From NCBI GenBank assembly GCA_947644195.1, contig CANRZB010000008.1, positions 29,801 through 93,800 of the forward strand: 64,000 nt of DNA. The letters are read 5' to 3'. Position numbers and translations under genes: made by a program. Numbering within the stretch: position 1 is the stretch's first letter; every line of letters begins with the position of its first letter. The notes beneath the pieces were generated by a model that saw only the letters and a list, made by a program, of their open reading frames with translations, was not told the DNA's origin and made no database searches. The DNA comes from an uncultured Clostridium sp. Its GTDB lineage: Bacteria; Bacillota; Clostridia; Lachnospirales; Lachnospiraceae. This document shows, piece by piece, positions 9,947-19,848 of this stretch.

Positions 9947-11956
9947 ATGGAACTCATCAAAGAAATTAACTTAAATATCAAACAACCCAACAATGTTCAA
10001 CTCATTCATGTCATGCAGGGATCCATACAATCCGTGAAAATAATCGCCCATCTATATGATGGCAACCAACCTTATATAATACCGGATACCGTATTAGAGT
10101 ATCAACTTTTAGGGGTTCTCCCATCAGGCAAGTACCTGATGGATGGCAATGTTTTGAAGTATGACGCAACCAGTGTGACCTTTTTGATCAATCAAAATAT
10201 GATGGCAAAAGCGGGCTATGTCTCTTTCTCCCTTTCCCTCATTGATTCCCAGGACAATTCGATTGCAGAAACCTATCCTGCCAAAATTATGGTTACCGCA
10301 ATTCCGGGGCAGGAGAGCGAACAAGTCGATGAAATACCCATCATTACGCAATCTCTGGCTGAAGTTACCGAAAAAACCAGAATTGCTGTCCAGTCTGCGA
10401 ATACAGCGAACACAAAAGCTGCCGAAGCCTCCGATAGCGCCATGCATGCTGCTCAGTCGCAAGCCAATGCAAAACTCTCGGAAACAAGTGCCTCCAATGA
10501 TGCTGCCACAGCGACATCGAAAGCAGCCCAGTCAGAGACAAGCGCTGTCGATGCCGCAAATAGCGCTGCAGATGCCACACTATCTGCTAGTACGGCTGCC
10601 TCAAAAGCTAATGATGCTTTCAATAGCGCAAACACAGCAAACACAAAAGCTGCCGAAGCCTACGATAGCGCAAATCAATCCCAGAGTTATGCCATTGGAA
10701 CTGGAAATGTCCGGCCAAACGAAGCTATGGACAATGCAAAATATTATTTTGAGCAGGCAAAATCAATCTCTGAAAGTTTATCCGGAGCACTACGTCCCAT
10801 GGGTACGGTAACATTTGCCAACTTGCCAGATTTAGAAAATGTAACAGCTGGAGATATGTATAATATTTCTGATCAATTCATTACCAATAGCAATTTTAAA
10901 GAGGAAACCGGTGCTACCATACCTGCTGGATCTAACATATACAAAACAGCAGATAACAAGTGGGATGTTCTTGCGGGCAGTCCGGTAACAGGGATCAAAG
11001 GAAATATGGAATCCTCTTATCGCAAAGGCAATGTGAACCTTACTGCCAACGATATTGGTGCTTTTGGCGACTGCGGTACAGCAGCAGACGGAACGGATTT
11101 AAATACATTAATTACCTCTGGGATGTACTTTTTTATGGCAGCACGAAATTACACAGATATGCCACCGAACGTAACAAACGGATTGATGCTTGTATACCGA
11201 TATGGCACCATGTGTAAACAGATTTTTCTCAGATATGGTTCGCCTAATTCCAATGATAGCAATACGTATATCAGAATGATTGTTAATGCAGGAAACACAA
11301 ATGCATCCGCAACCTCCTGGCAAAAATTCTCTGTAGATCAGGAAATTGCATCCAAATATCTTCCGAAAACCGGAGGTACATTAACCGGAACATTGCTTGG
11401 TACCACAATCATAGGAAACCAGATACAAGTAAAAAACACGGGACAGCCACAGGCGCTGATCGTCAGAACAGATAGTAATGGCAATACCGTCAGAGCAGGT
11501 ATGCTGCAAATTTCCACAGGTAATAATTTAGGCATCTGGGATGTCACAAACAGTAAATGGATGTGCTATTCTAACTTAGATGGTACCAATGTCCGCTTTT
11601 TGGGAAAAGCGGACGACTCCTACAAAGCGGATACTGCCACGAAAGCTACACAGGATGGGAGCGGAAATAATATAGTAAATACTTACGCAAAAGCAACATG
11701 GATAAAAGGAGGCACTGGTATTAGCGGAAAATCAAGTTACACTGTTCCTAATACCGCCAAAGAAGTATTAATTCTGATTAAAATTAGTGTTCAGCAAAAC
11801 GCCGTTGTTGGTAACTATATACTACCACTGCCCATAAGCGATTCTAATCTATTTACTAGCATATCTTCTTCCAGCACAATAATAGCATTAAATATAAACA
11901 GCCGGACTATTACCGGAAAAAGCGATAATATTATTTATGATGTATATTATAGATAA
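9947..11956 (+). CDS. BppU-like baseplate upper / tail fibre protein
   Basis: N-terminal BppU-like domain (INLNIKQPNNVQLIHVMQGSIQSVKIIAHLYDGNQPYII), Ala/Ser-rich coiled-coil repeats, C-terminal fibre region; AAGGAGG RBS. Confidence 0.75.
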   Translation: MELIKEINLNIKQPNNVQLIHVMQGSIQSVKIIAHLYDGNQPYIIPDTVLEYQLLGVLPSGKYLMDGNVLKYDATSVTFLINQNMMAKAGYVSFSLSLIDSQDNSIAETYPAKIMVTAIPGQESEQVDEIPIITQSLAEVTEKTRIAVQSANTANTKAAEASDSAMHAAQSQANAKLSETSASNDAATATSKAAQSETSAVDAANSAADATLSASTAASKANDAFNSANTANTKAAEAYDSANQSQSYAIGTGNVRPNEAMDNAKYYFEQAKSISESLSGALRPMGTVTFANLPDLENVTAGDMYNISDQFITNSNFKEETGATIPAGSNIYKTADNKWDVLAGSPVTGIKGNMESSYRKGNVNLTANDIGAFGDCGTAADGTDLNTLITSGMYFFMAARNYTDMPPNVTNGLMLVYRYGTMCKQIFLRYGSPNSNDSNTYIRMIVNAGNTNASATSWQKFSVDQEIASKYLPKTGGTLTGTLLGTTIIGNQIQVKNTGQPQALIVRTDSNGNTVRAGMLQISTGNNLGIWDVTNSKWMCYSNLDGTNVRFLGKADDSYKADTATKATQDGSGNNIVNTYAKATWIKGGTGISGKSSYTVPNTAKEVLILIKISVQQNAVVGNYILPLPISDSNLFTSISSSSTIIALNINSRTITGKSDNIIYDVYYR

Positions 11957-11974
11957 CTAACATATCAACGATAT

Positions 11975-12017
11975 AACATGGTAATAGAATGTACCTCAAT
12001 CTATTACCATGTTTTTT
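11975..12017. terminator. Rho-independent terminator closing the phage module
   Basis: 13-bp perfect inverted repeat aacatggtaatag / ctattaccatgtt followed by T-run on + strand; lies between convergent BppU-like gene and pepP. Confidence 0.85.
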
Positions 12018-12022
12018 CTCTT

Positions 12023-13870
12023 TTATGCTCCTAATGGTATATCCTCAACCGACACCACAGCCGTCGCTTCTCGCAGCCACTCCCGCTCCTCCGGAGTCAG
12101 ATACGGCGCAAGCGCTTCATAAACCCTGGCATGGTATTCATTTAACAGCCTCAGATCCTCTGCCTCCATACATTCCGGCAGGATAGCATCCCGGTCAAAT
12201 GGCACCAACGTCAAAGTCTCAAACCGCATGAAATCCCCATCTTCTGTCTGTTGGTCTCGCAGGCATAATATCAGGTTTTCCAGGCGGATCCCATATTCCC
12301 CCTCGATATAAACTCCAGGTTCATTGGAAGTAATCATTCCCTCCTGCAGCACCGTGCCAATATGATTTCCGATTTCCCGTTGCCGGATCCCCTGGGGGCC
12401 TTCATGGACATTGAGCAGGTAACCAACCCCATGTCCTGTGCCGTGATTATAGTCCAATCCCAGGCGCCATAAGGGTTCTCTCGCCAGATAATCCAGATGG
12501 GTACCACTAGTACCATACTTAAAATACGAATTCCCCAATCTGAGATTGCCACGCAGAACCGCCGTATACCGCTCTTTCTGCTCCCTGCTGATCTCTCCAA
12601 TGGCAACGGTACGGGTGATATCTGTCGTTCCCTGTAAATAATGTCCCCCGGTATCCATTAACACCAACGTATTCGGTTCAATCGCTGCATCCGTTTTTTC
12701 GGTAGGTTCATAGTGAACAATGGCGCCATGTTCTCCCGCTGCAATGATGGGGGCAAAACTCTGGCCCAGATAATGCGGACGTTCCTGCCGGTACTGTTCC
12801 AGGCGGTTTGCCACGGCCAGTTCTGTCAATTCACCGTCTTGCAACTCCCCGGACGCCTGCTGCTGTTTCAGCCAGCAAATCAGTTTTGTCACGGCGACAC
12901 CATCCTGTATGTGGGCATCTCTCATATTATCCATCTCTGTTTCATTTTTTACAGCTTTTGCAAGACTGGTAGGATTTGGCCGGCAGACAATGTTCACATC
13001 CTCTGGAATACAAGAACGCAGAGCAACATTGACCGATCTTCCATCCAACAGAATCCGCTTTCCCGCCTCCAATTGTTTTAAATCCTCATATATCTGAAAA
13101 TATGGTTTTATCAATACACCATCCCGAGAAAAGGCATCCTCCACCGATCCCTCCCACGCTTCCTGTGCCATATACAGAATTGCCTGTGTCTGAGTAATCA
13201 CCGAATACGCCAAAGCAACCGGATTGTATGCGATATCACTTCCTCGAAAGTTATAGAGCCAGGCAATGTCATCCAGAGAAGCCAGCAAATGCAGATCCAC
13301 TTGTTTTTGCTGAAATTGCTGACGAAGATCCGCCAATTTCTCCGCACGGGTTTTTCCGCTATACTTCTCCTCCAACAGCCACACTGGTTCTGCCGGAAGT
13401 GACGGCCTGTCCTGCCAAATCTTACCCACCAGATCCTGGTCTTCCACATAGGTAATCGAAAGGGATTCCAACCGTTTCTGAATCTGATCCGCATAGGAAA
13501 CACTGACGGTTCGACCATCATATCCCAGACATTGTCCATGCTTCATATGATCTCCCAGATAGTCGAGCAGCGCAGGCACACCCGGGTTTCCCATCTTCCA
13601 CAGGGTAATTCCGGTATCACGCAGCTGCTCCTCTGCCTGAATAAAATATCTGCCATCGGTCCACAAACCTGCTTCCTCTGCCATCACGAGTAAACTGCCC
13701 GCTGATCCATCAAAACCCGACATATATTCCCGGCACTTAAAATACTCCCCCACATATTCGGAAGCATGAAAATCCGCTGAAAGAATGAGATACACATCCA
13801 TCCCCTGTTCCAACATAAGACGGCGCAATTCTGCCAGCCGTTCCCTGATTTCCCTACGATTTTCTACCAT
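12023..13870 (-). CDS. pepP: Xaa-Pro aminopeptidase, M24 family (creatinase N-terminal + M24 domain)
   Basis: 615 aa; VLMDTGGHYLQGTTDITRTVAIG and GTGHGVGYLLNVHEGPQGIR M24B motifs. Confidence 0.9.
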   Translation of the reverse strand: MVENRREIRERLAELRRLMLEQGMDVYLILSADFHASEYVGEYFKCREYMSGFDGSAGSLLVMAEEAGLWTDGRYFIQAEEQLRDTGITLWKMGNPGVPALLDYLGDHMKHGQCLGYDGRTVSVSYADQIQKRLESLSITYVEDQDLVGKIWQDRPSLPAEPVWLLEEKYSGKTRAEKLADLRQQFQQKQVDLHLLASLDDIAWLYNFRGSDIAYNPVALAYSVITQTQAILYMAQEAWEGSVEDAFSRDGVLIKPYFQIYEDLKQLEAGKRILLDGRSVNVALRSCIPEDVNIVCRPNPTSLAKAVKNETEMDNMRDAHIQDGVAVTKLICWLKQQQASGELQDGELTELAVANRLEQYRQERPHYLGQSFAPIIAAGEHGAIVHYEPTEKTDAAIEPNTLVLMDTGGHYLQGTTDITRTVAIGEISREQKERYTAVLRGNLRLGNSYFKYGTSGTHLDYLAREPLWRLGLDYNHGTGHGVGYLLNVHEGPQGIRQREIGNHIGTVLQEGMITSNEPGVYIEGEYGIRLENLILCLRDQQTEDGDFMRFETLTLVPFDRDAILPECMEAEDLRLLNEYHARVYEALAPYLTPEEREWLREATAVVSVEDIPLGA

Positions 13871-13956
13871 AATTCTCTCCCTTCCTCTGTGCTTGGCTTG
13901 CTCGTATACTGACCCGCCTTCCTAGCGTACCGTGAATCATCCGTTGTACCAGACCG

Positions 13957-14011
13957 AAAAAAGAGACCAGGAACATCTGTGAAACATCTTCTCCACCGAT
14001 CTCCTGGCCTC
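13957..14011 (-). terminator. Rho-independent terminator of the 14038-18030 gene
   Basis: On - strand gaggccagga ... tcctggtctc then TTTTTT. Confidence 0.75.
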
Positions 14012-14037
14012 ATCCTTACTATAGAATACGATCCAAA

Positions 14038-17000
14038 CTATTTAATCCCCGTCAGATACAAGTACAAAATATACGTCTTATTATTCTGTTTTACGGTTGT
14101 TCGAATCAAAGAACTGCCTAATCTCTTAGCCTTATAGCGTCCCTTCTTATTAATCGTAAAGTTCTTCGTATTAAAGGATTTGTATTTTACCTTTGACTTT
14201 TTATTCAGATCTACAATACCAATCTTCGTTGATTTGTTCAGCTTTCTCTGTTTATTCAACAGCAGAGTCGGTGTTTTGATCTGTTTTGCTTTGAGTTTCT
14301 TAAGCTCTTTTGCATTCTTAAATTTCTTCTTTACAATCAGACGGATCACCAGACGGTTGGTATATTTACCCTTAATTGCGGTAATGGTCAGATTCGCCTT
14401 ACCAACTTTCTTCGCCTTGATCACACCTTTTTTACTGATAGTAGCTACCTTCTTATTCGTTGACGTTGTGATAATCGTTGCGCCTTTACACTTAACCATC
14501 TTGACCTTGGATTTCGTTCCCTTTTTCATCAGCTTTCTCATATTAAAGCTAGGAATCTTCCATTTCTTGGCCATCGCCAACAACTGTTCATAGGTATATG
14601 GGCAACCTCTTGCCTTTAATTTTTCATTTACGGCCGCCTTCTCACGGGCTGTCATCTTCTTCCAGGTGGATTCTCCAGATATAATAATATCTCTGGTAGC
14701 ATCATTTACCTTGGTAATCAGTTTCTTCTTGGCATCCGTGACATAATCCTTGATAAACTTCTCCGCCTTATCTTCCTCGGCTTTCGTGTACTGCGTCCCC
14801 TGGTTTGCAGAAGCCTTAACCTCAGATCCTACAATATCTTTGGAACCATTCGTCACATTTCCCGGGTTGACATCCTTTCCTGCCGAAATTGGAATTGCTA
14901 CAATACGGTAAGTTCCATCTGCCGGCAGCTTGGTATAGGTAACCACACCCTGATTTCCTGTACTCCAAACCGTAGTACCCTTTTCATCAAAAACATAATT
15001 GCCATTGCTGTCAATCGTTACCGTAACCGGTTTGTACTCGTTTCCGTCTTTCTTTAAGATGGCATACTGATAATCCGTCTTGGCAGGATCTACGGCAATC
15101 GTAATCGTGTCGGTATCCTTATCATAACTCGTCTTTGGATCTTCGATTGGCAGGCTTTCCGTCGGCTTCTTGAGCTCTGTTGCATCAATTTCCTTGGAAC
15201 CGTCAATGATCTTGCTCGGATCAATATCATCCGGGTTTCTGCCATCTTCCAATTCGCAAGGGATCGCTACAATACGGTAAGTTCCGTCTGCCGGAAGTTT
15301 TGTAAAGGTAACCACTTCCTGCTGACCATCACTCCATTTTGTCGTGCTGTCCTTATCGAATACATAATTACCATTTTCGTCACGGGTAATGGTCACTGGC
15401 TGATAAATACCATCCACTTTCTTTAATACCGCATACTGGTAATCCGGCTTGGCAGGATCTACTGTGATCGTTATTGTATCCGTAGACGGATCATATTCGG
15501 TCTTTGGATCCTCAATCTGGATACCAAGCGTTTCCGTATTGGTACGAATAATTTGTCTCTCCTTGATATCATAAGACTTATCCTTATCAACATAGAAATA
15601 AAGGATACCACCTGGAACTTCAGAGCTATAATATCCTTCCTTATCCGGTGTCAATTCATTTCCATTTTCATCTTTTACCACCAGATCCTCTGGCACTTTC
15701 TGGGTAATAAATTCCCAAACCGTGTATCCGGTACTTTCTGCCGTCGGTGTTACTTTGATAACACGTTTTCCATCTCCCGGATCTTCTCCTGGATTTGGAT
15801 CAATCCCAATGTCGGCATTGGTTCTCTTGGCATCGTATGGAACGGAGCTAACCGATCCAGTGTAATCTACCTCATCCCCATAAACGACTACGGCTACCTT
15901 ACGGTCAATGTCATCCTCTTTCAAAATGTAGTTCTTATCTGTCGCACCCGGAATCGGCTGGAACAGACCATCGTCATTCGTGACGAACCACTGGTAGGTC
16001 AATGTCGGCTGTGCCCCTTCCGGTATGACACCTTTCGTGTCTGCTGACAGAATCGTTCCTGCCTTTACAACCGGAATGTCATCATCATCCAGTGTTTTGT
16101 TTTCAATGGTTACAACACCTGAAATTGGTTCTTTCGGTGAATTCTTGTCGGTTACGGTATATGGGGTTGAAGTAACTGCACCCTCGTAATCCTCACCTTT
16201 TTCCTCATTCGGTGTAACGGTAACTACTAACTGTTTGCCCTGATTATCGGCTGGAACCGTATAAGTCGGTTCGTTAGCACCGTCAATCTTCTCATAGCTG
16301 TCCTTATCCGGATCATAGATATACCACTGATAATCCAGAACCGGCTTTGCACCTTCCGGTGTCACTCCATCAATATTTGCTTTTACAATCGGATCACCAT
16401 TGCTTGCCTTGCCATCTTCCTCTACTAAAACGACACCACCGATTTCCACTTTCTTATGTTCGTTATCTTTTACGGAAGTGTTATAAGGTTTTGACTCTGC
16501 CAAATAGGTATGCGGTGTACCCTCATCGTCATTTTTCTCCACGGTCACACGCACGATAATCTTGTTACCCAGATCTTCTTCTGTCAGGTTGTAGGTCTGG
16601 TCAGTGGCACCATCAATAATCACAGGCACACCATTCTTATCCTGACGCAGCCACTGATAGGACAGATCCTGCTCTGGATCTAGATCCCATGCCTCGTTTC
16701 TGTCCAGAATATCGGTAATATCTGCTTCTAACGGAGTTCCTACCACACAATTCTGATATGGATCCCTGTTCAGAATTTCTACATCGCCTCTCAAAGGATC
16801 CTTGTCGTCCTTACCATCGTTAATCGGATCATCGGAATCATCTGCAGAATCCTTCGTTACTGTATAAGTCTGCTCTCCCAAGGTCTCATTAAACTTCTCG
16901 TCATCCCCCGGGAATCCACCAAATTCTATATAGAAACCATGAGTATCATCAATGCGGTGGTCATTCCAACGTCCCTGCATATATTGACCATAATATCCAA

Positions 17001-18030
17001 ATGCTTCCTGAGGGAAAATTCCACCACCACCATTTGGCTCTGAGAAACCATCTCCGTCTTTTTCCGTTCCCCAGTTTGAAAAATGATTGTCATAGGTCTG
17101 GAACCCACCGGTTGTCGTACTGTTCTGCGAACTTGTCTGATAACCAAATTCCGTATCTGTCTCTGGTCCAGTAATCCATTTCCAGACGAAGTCCTCCTGC
17201 GCATTGCTGTTATCTTCTTTCATTCTGGCAATTGGCTGCCATTCGATGTCATCATCTCCATAAGCACTGCCCTCAGCCAATTTCGCACGGGTACATCCCA
17301 ACCAACCTGTCGCGTTCCAGAAATTAGAGAAGATAAAACGGTCTTCTGCTCGGCTGGTAATTGTGGCAAGATATCCCTTTACTCCACCGAATTCTGCCTT
17401 TTTACACAGTTTGTACGCCTGATCCCAAGTCAGAGTAGCATTCGCTCCCCAGCCACCAAACGCGTAGAAATGACCATTAAAATACTTCAAATAAACCTCG
17501 GAACCATTGAGATTCACTTTCTTTTCATTGTCATTCAACGTAGTCGCTGAAATAGATACGATCTGACTGGCTGATGACGTAGTAACAAACTGAACACGGC
17601 TGATAAAGTCATCCAGCTTCGCTTTTGTCGTCCCATCTTTCCATGAGAACACAATCGTGGAATACTGACTGTCCGTAGAAACCTCGACAAACTTATCATC
17701 GGCACTCATGTAATTGTCTGCAATCGTTCCATCAGACAAAATACCCATTGCCTTGGTTGCATCCAATTTACTCTGGGGTATCTTGAAATATCCCGAATCT
17801 ACTGTGATCGTCATGTCATAAAATTTCTTATTGGTATCCGACATTTTTACATTGGCATCCGGATACGTATAATAAGTACCATGATTCTCCAGTTGTCCTA
17901 ACTCAATCGTTCCCCCTCCCGCTGCCTCGGCTGTCTGCTTCACGAACACCGGTCCGCTTAAACATCCAACGAGCATTGCAAACGCTAGGAGAAAAGACAT
18001 GAATTTCTTCCTTCTTCCTTTCTGTTTCAT
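14038..18030 (-). CDS. Large exported surface protein: C-type-lectin-like domain, Ig-like repeats, tandem ~110-aa repeats, lysine-rich Big_2-like C-terminus
   Basis: Signal peptide MKQKGRRKKFMSFLLAFAMLVGCLSGPVFVKQTAEAA; lectin-like segment FYAFGGWGANATLTWDQAYKLCKKAEFGGVKGYLATITS; start placed at 18030 by AGGAGG RBS (listed ORF starts at 18093). Confidence 0.8.
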   Translation of the reverse strand: MKQKGRRKKFMSFLLAFAMLVGCLSGPVFVKQTAEAAGGGTIELGQLENHGTYYTYPDANVKMSDTNKKFYDMTITVDSGYFKIPQSKLDATKAMGILSDGTIADNYMSADDKFVEVSTDSQYSTIVFSWKDGTTKAKLDDFISRVQFVTTSSASQIVSISATTLNDNEKKVNLNGSEVYLKYFNGHFYAFGGWGANATLTWDQAYKLCKKAEFGGVKGYLATITSRAEDRFIFSNFWNATGWLGCTRAKLAEGSAYGDDDIEWQPIARMKEDNSNAQEDFVWKWITGPETDTEFGYQTSSQNSTTTGGFQTYDNHFSNWGTEKDGDGFSEPNGGGGIFPQEAFGYYGQYMQGRWNDHRIDDTHGFYIEFGGFPGDDEKFNETLGEQTYTVTKDSADDSDDPINDGKDDKDPLRGDVEILNRDPYQNCVVGTPLEADITDILDRNEAWDLDPEQDLSYQWLRQDKNGVPVIIDGATDQTYNLTEEDLGNKIIVRVTVEKNDDEGTPHTYLAESKPYNTSVKDNEHKKVEIGGVVLVEEDGKASNGDPIVKANIDGVTPEGAKPVLDYQWYIYDPDKDSYEKIDGANEPTYTVPADNQGKQLVVTVTPNEEKGEDYEGAVTSTPYTVTDKNSPKEPISGVVTIENKTLDDDDIPVVKAGTILSADTKGVIPEGAQPTLTYQWFVTNDDGLFQPIPGATDKNYILKEDDIDRKVAVVVYGDEVDYTGSVSSVPYDAKRTNADIGIDPNPGEDPGDGKRVIKVTPTAESTGYTVWEFITQKVPEDLVVKDENGNELTPDKEGYYSSEVPGGILYFYVDKDKSYDIKERQIIRTNTETLGIQIEDPKTEYDPSTDTITITVDPAKPDYQYAVLKKVDGIYQPVTITRDENGNYVFDKDSTTKWSDGQQEVVTFTKLPADGTYRIVAIPCELEDGRNPDDIDPSKIIDGSKEIDATELKKPTESLPIEDPKTSYDKDTDTITIAVDPAKTDYQYAILKKDGNEYKPVTVTIDSNGNYVFDEKGTTVWSTGNQGVVTYTKLPADGTYRIVAIPISAGKDVNPGNVTNGSKDIVGSEVKASANQGTQYTKAEEDKAEKFIKDYVTDAKKKLITKVNDATRDIIISGESTWKKMTAREKAAVNEKLKARGCPYTYEQLLAMAKKWKIPSFNMRKLMKKGTKSKVKMVKCKGATIITTSTNKKVATISKKGVIKAKKVGKANLTITAIKGKYTNRLVIRLIVKKKFKNAKELKKLKAKQIKTPTLLLNKQRKLNKSTKIGIVDLNKKSKVKYKSFNTKNFTINKKGRYKAKRLGSSLIRTTVKQNNKTYILYLYLTGIK

Positions 18031-18117
18031 TTGCACACCTCCTGTTAGTTTTACAATAATTTGATGACACAACCAGCACGTACAAATGAGCACAGCCCTG
18101 TGTCAGTATCAACTTTT

Positions 18118-18146
18118 ATTATACTATCCCTACTATTTTATGTCAA
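18118..18146 (-). promoter_or_regulatory. Consensus sigma-A promoter: TTGACA-17 bp-TATAAT
   Basis: - strand TTGACA (18146-18141), 17-bp spacer, TATAAT (18123-18118), ~90 nt upstream of the surface protein start. Confidence 0.85.
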
Positions 18147-18265
18147 CAAAGTAGAACCCTTCGAATCCTTATTTTCCAGCCATTTTCTGGCCATTTATCA
18201 CCAATTCTCTCCTTTGGAATCGTATCAATTTTTTGCCGATGAAAACCCGGATGCATCCTCCACTT

Positions 18266-19693
18266 TTAAAATCGGAAATCCCGTTTTCCTTCACACAGTT
18301 CCTCCAGATATTGGATCGCACGTTTCCGAACTTCCTCATTCGGCACATTCTGGATCTCCCTGGCAATCAAAGCCTCCCCAAGCTCTTTTGTTTCGGGGGC
18401 AGCATAGTCTTCCAGGTATTCCTTGAGTGTCATCAGGGCATTTGGCTGGCAGCAGTTGACAATCTGCCCGGATTTCAACAGAGACATAAATCGGTCTCCC
18501 GTGCGTCCTGCACGATAACAAGCCGTACAAAAACTAGGAATGTATCCCTGCGCCATCAACCAGTGAACCACCTCATCCAGACTCCGGGTATCGCTGACAT
18601 CAAACTGTGCAGAACTGTCGTCCCGAACTGGTTCCGTATAACCACCCACACTGGTTCTCGAACCGCCGCTGATCTGGGAAATTCCCAATTTTAATACATG
18701 CTCCCTCGTCTTCTGGGACTCCCTGGTAGATACAATCATTCCGGTATATGGCACAGCGATCCGAATGACTGCCACTATCTTTTCAAATATTTCATCCGGC
18801 ACAGCATTGCTGAAATCTGCCGTGTCAATATCATCTGCGGGGCAGATCCTTGGAACACTGATCGTATGCGACCCCACACCCTGCACCGCTTCCAGATGTT
18901 CCGCATGCATCAGGAGACCGACCAGCTCATAGCGGTATCCCTCCAGACCGAACAGCACTCCCAGACCAACATCATCAATACCGCCTTGCATCGCGCGGTC
19001 CATTGCCTCCGTGTGATACGCATAATCATGCTTTGGTCCGGTTGGGTGGAGCTGCTCATAGGATTCCTTGTGATAGGTTTCCTGGAACAATATGTAAGTA
19101 CCGATCCCCGCATCCTTTAAGCGGGTATATTCTTCTACCGAAGTGGCGGCAATATTGACATTAACCCGACGAATCGCACCGTTCTTATGTTTGATGCTGT
19201 AAATAGTATCAATACTTTCCAGAATATACTCCAGAGGATTATTTACCGGATCTTCCCCCGCCTCAATCGCCAAACGCTTATGTCCCATATCCTGCAGAGC
19301 AATCACTTCCTTGCGGATTTGCTCCTGCGTCAGCTTTATCCTTGGGATATGGCTGTTCTTGTAATGGTACGGGCAATAGGTACATCCATTCACACAATAA
19401 TTTGAGAGATATAACGGCGCAAACATGACAATCCGGTTTCCATAAAACTTCTCCTTAATCTCCATCGCCAGTTCCCGGATTTGCCGGTTGATTCCGGCAT
19501 CCTCACATTCCATTAACACGGCGGCTTCCTGATGGGAAATTCCTTTCGCCTGTCTCGCCTTCTCCAAAATTTCCCGGATCAGCCCCAGATTATTCTTGTT
19601 TTTCTTCGCATACTCCAGAGATTCCAAAATTTCCTCGTGATTAATAAATTCCTCCGCTTTGAGAGATTTCATATTATATTGATAACTGCTCAT
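18266..19693 (-). CDS. hydG: [FeFe] hydrogenase H-cluster radical SAM maturase HydG
   Basis: CVNGCTYCPYHYKN radical SAM cluster motif and C-terminal CTACYRAGRTGDRFM...CCQPNALMTLKEYLEDYA typical of HydG; start at 19693 by GGAGG RBS. Confidence 0.92.
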   Translation of the reverse strand: MSSYQYNMKSLKAEEFINHEEILESLEYAKKNKNNLGLIREILEKARQAKGISHQEAAVLMECEDAGINRQIRELAMEIKEKFYGNRIVMFAPLYLSNYCVNGCTYCPYHYKNSHIPRIKLTQEQIRKEVIALQDMGHKRLAIEAGEDPVNNPLEYILESIDTIYSIKHKNGAIRRVNVNIAATSVEEYTRLKDAGIGTYILFQETYHKESYEQLHPTGPKHDYAYHTEAMDRAMQGGIDDVGLGVLFGLEGYRYELVGLLMHAEHLEAVQGVGSHTISVPRICPADDIDTADFSNAVPDEIFEKIVAVIRIAVPYTGMIVSTRESQKTREHVLKLGISQISGGSRTSVGGYTEPVRDDSSAQFDVSDTRSLDEVVHWLMAQGYIPSFCTACYRAGRTGDRFMSLLKSGQIVNCCQPNALMTLKEYLEDYAAPETKELGEALIAREIQNVPNEEVRKRAIQYLEELCEGKRDFRF

Positions 19694-19716
19694 ACTTACC
19701 TCCACTAATCTTTCTT

Positions 19717-19784
19717 GTACAACGTAAATTACGGTTGGGATAATTTGATGCGTCAAACTGCCAATTATTTAATATTCGTTGTAC
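19717..19784. repeat. ~68-bp imperfect palindromic repeat, GTAC-ended (copy 1)
   Basis: Terminal gtacaacgtaaatta / taatattcgttgtac (13/15 pairing); its reverse complement aligns with 51451-51521, including TTTGACG at the same offset. Confidence 0.7.
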
Positions 19785-19848
19785 TAGTAAACTATAACTG
19801 TCCTTAGGCGAGACGGAAGAAATTCCTCGTCAACGCCAGAACAGATTC

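Noticed and set aside
10218-10811. 197-aa Pro/Gln-rich + strand ORF
   Set aside because: Alternate frame of the BppU-like fibre gene; no independent RBS or family resemblance
13902-13950. cgtatactgac / gtac...gtac stretch as a third copy of the palindromic repeat
   Set aside because: Only short matches; no ATTAA or TTTGACG blocks at the expected offsets
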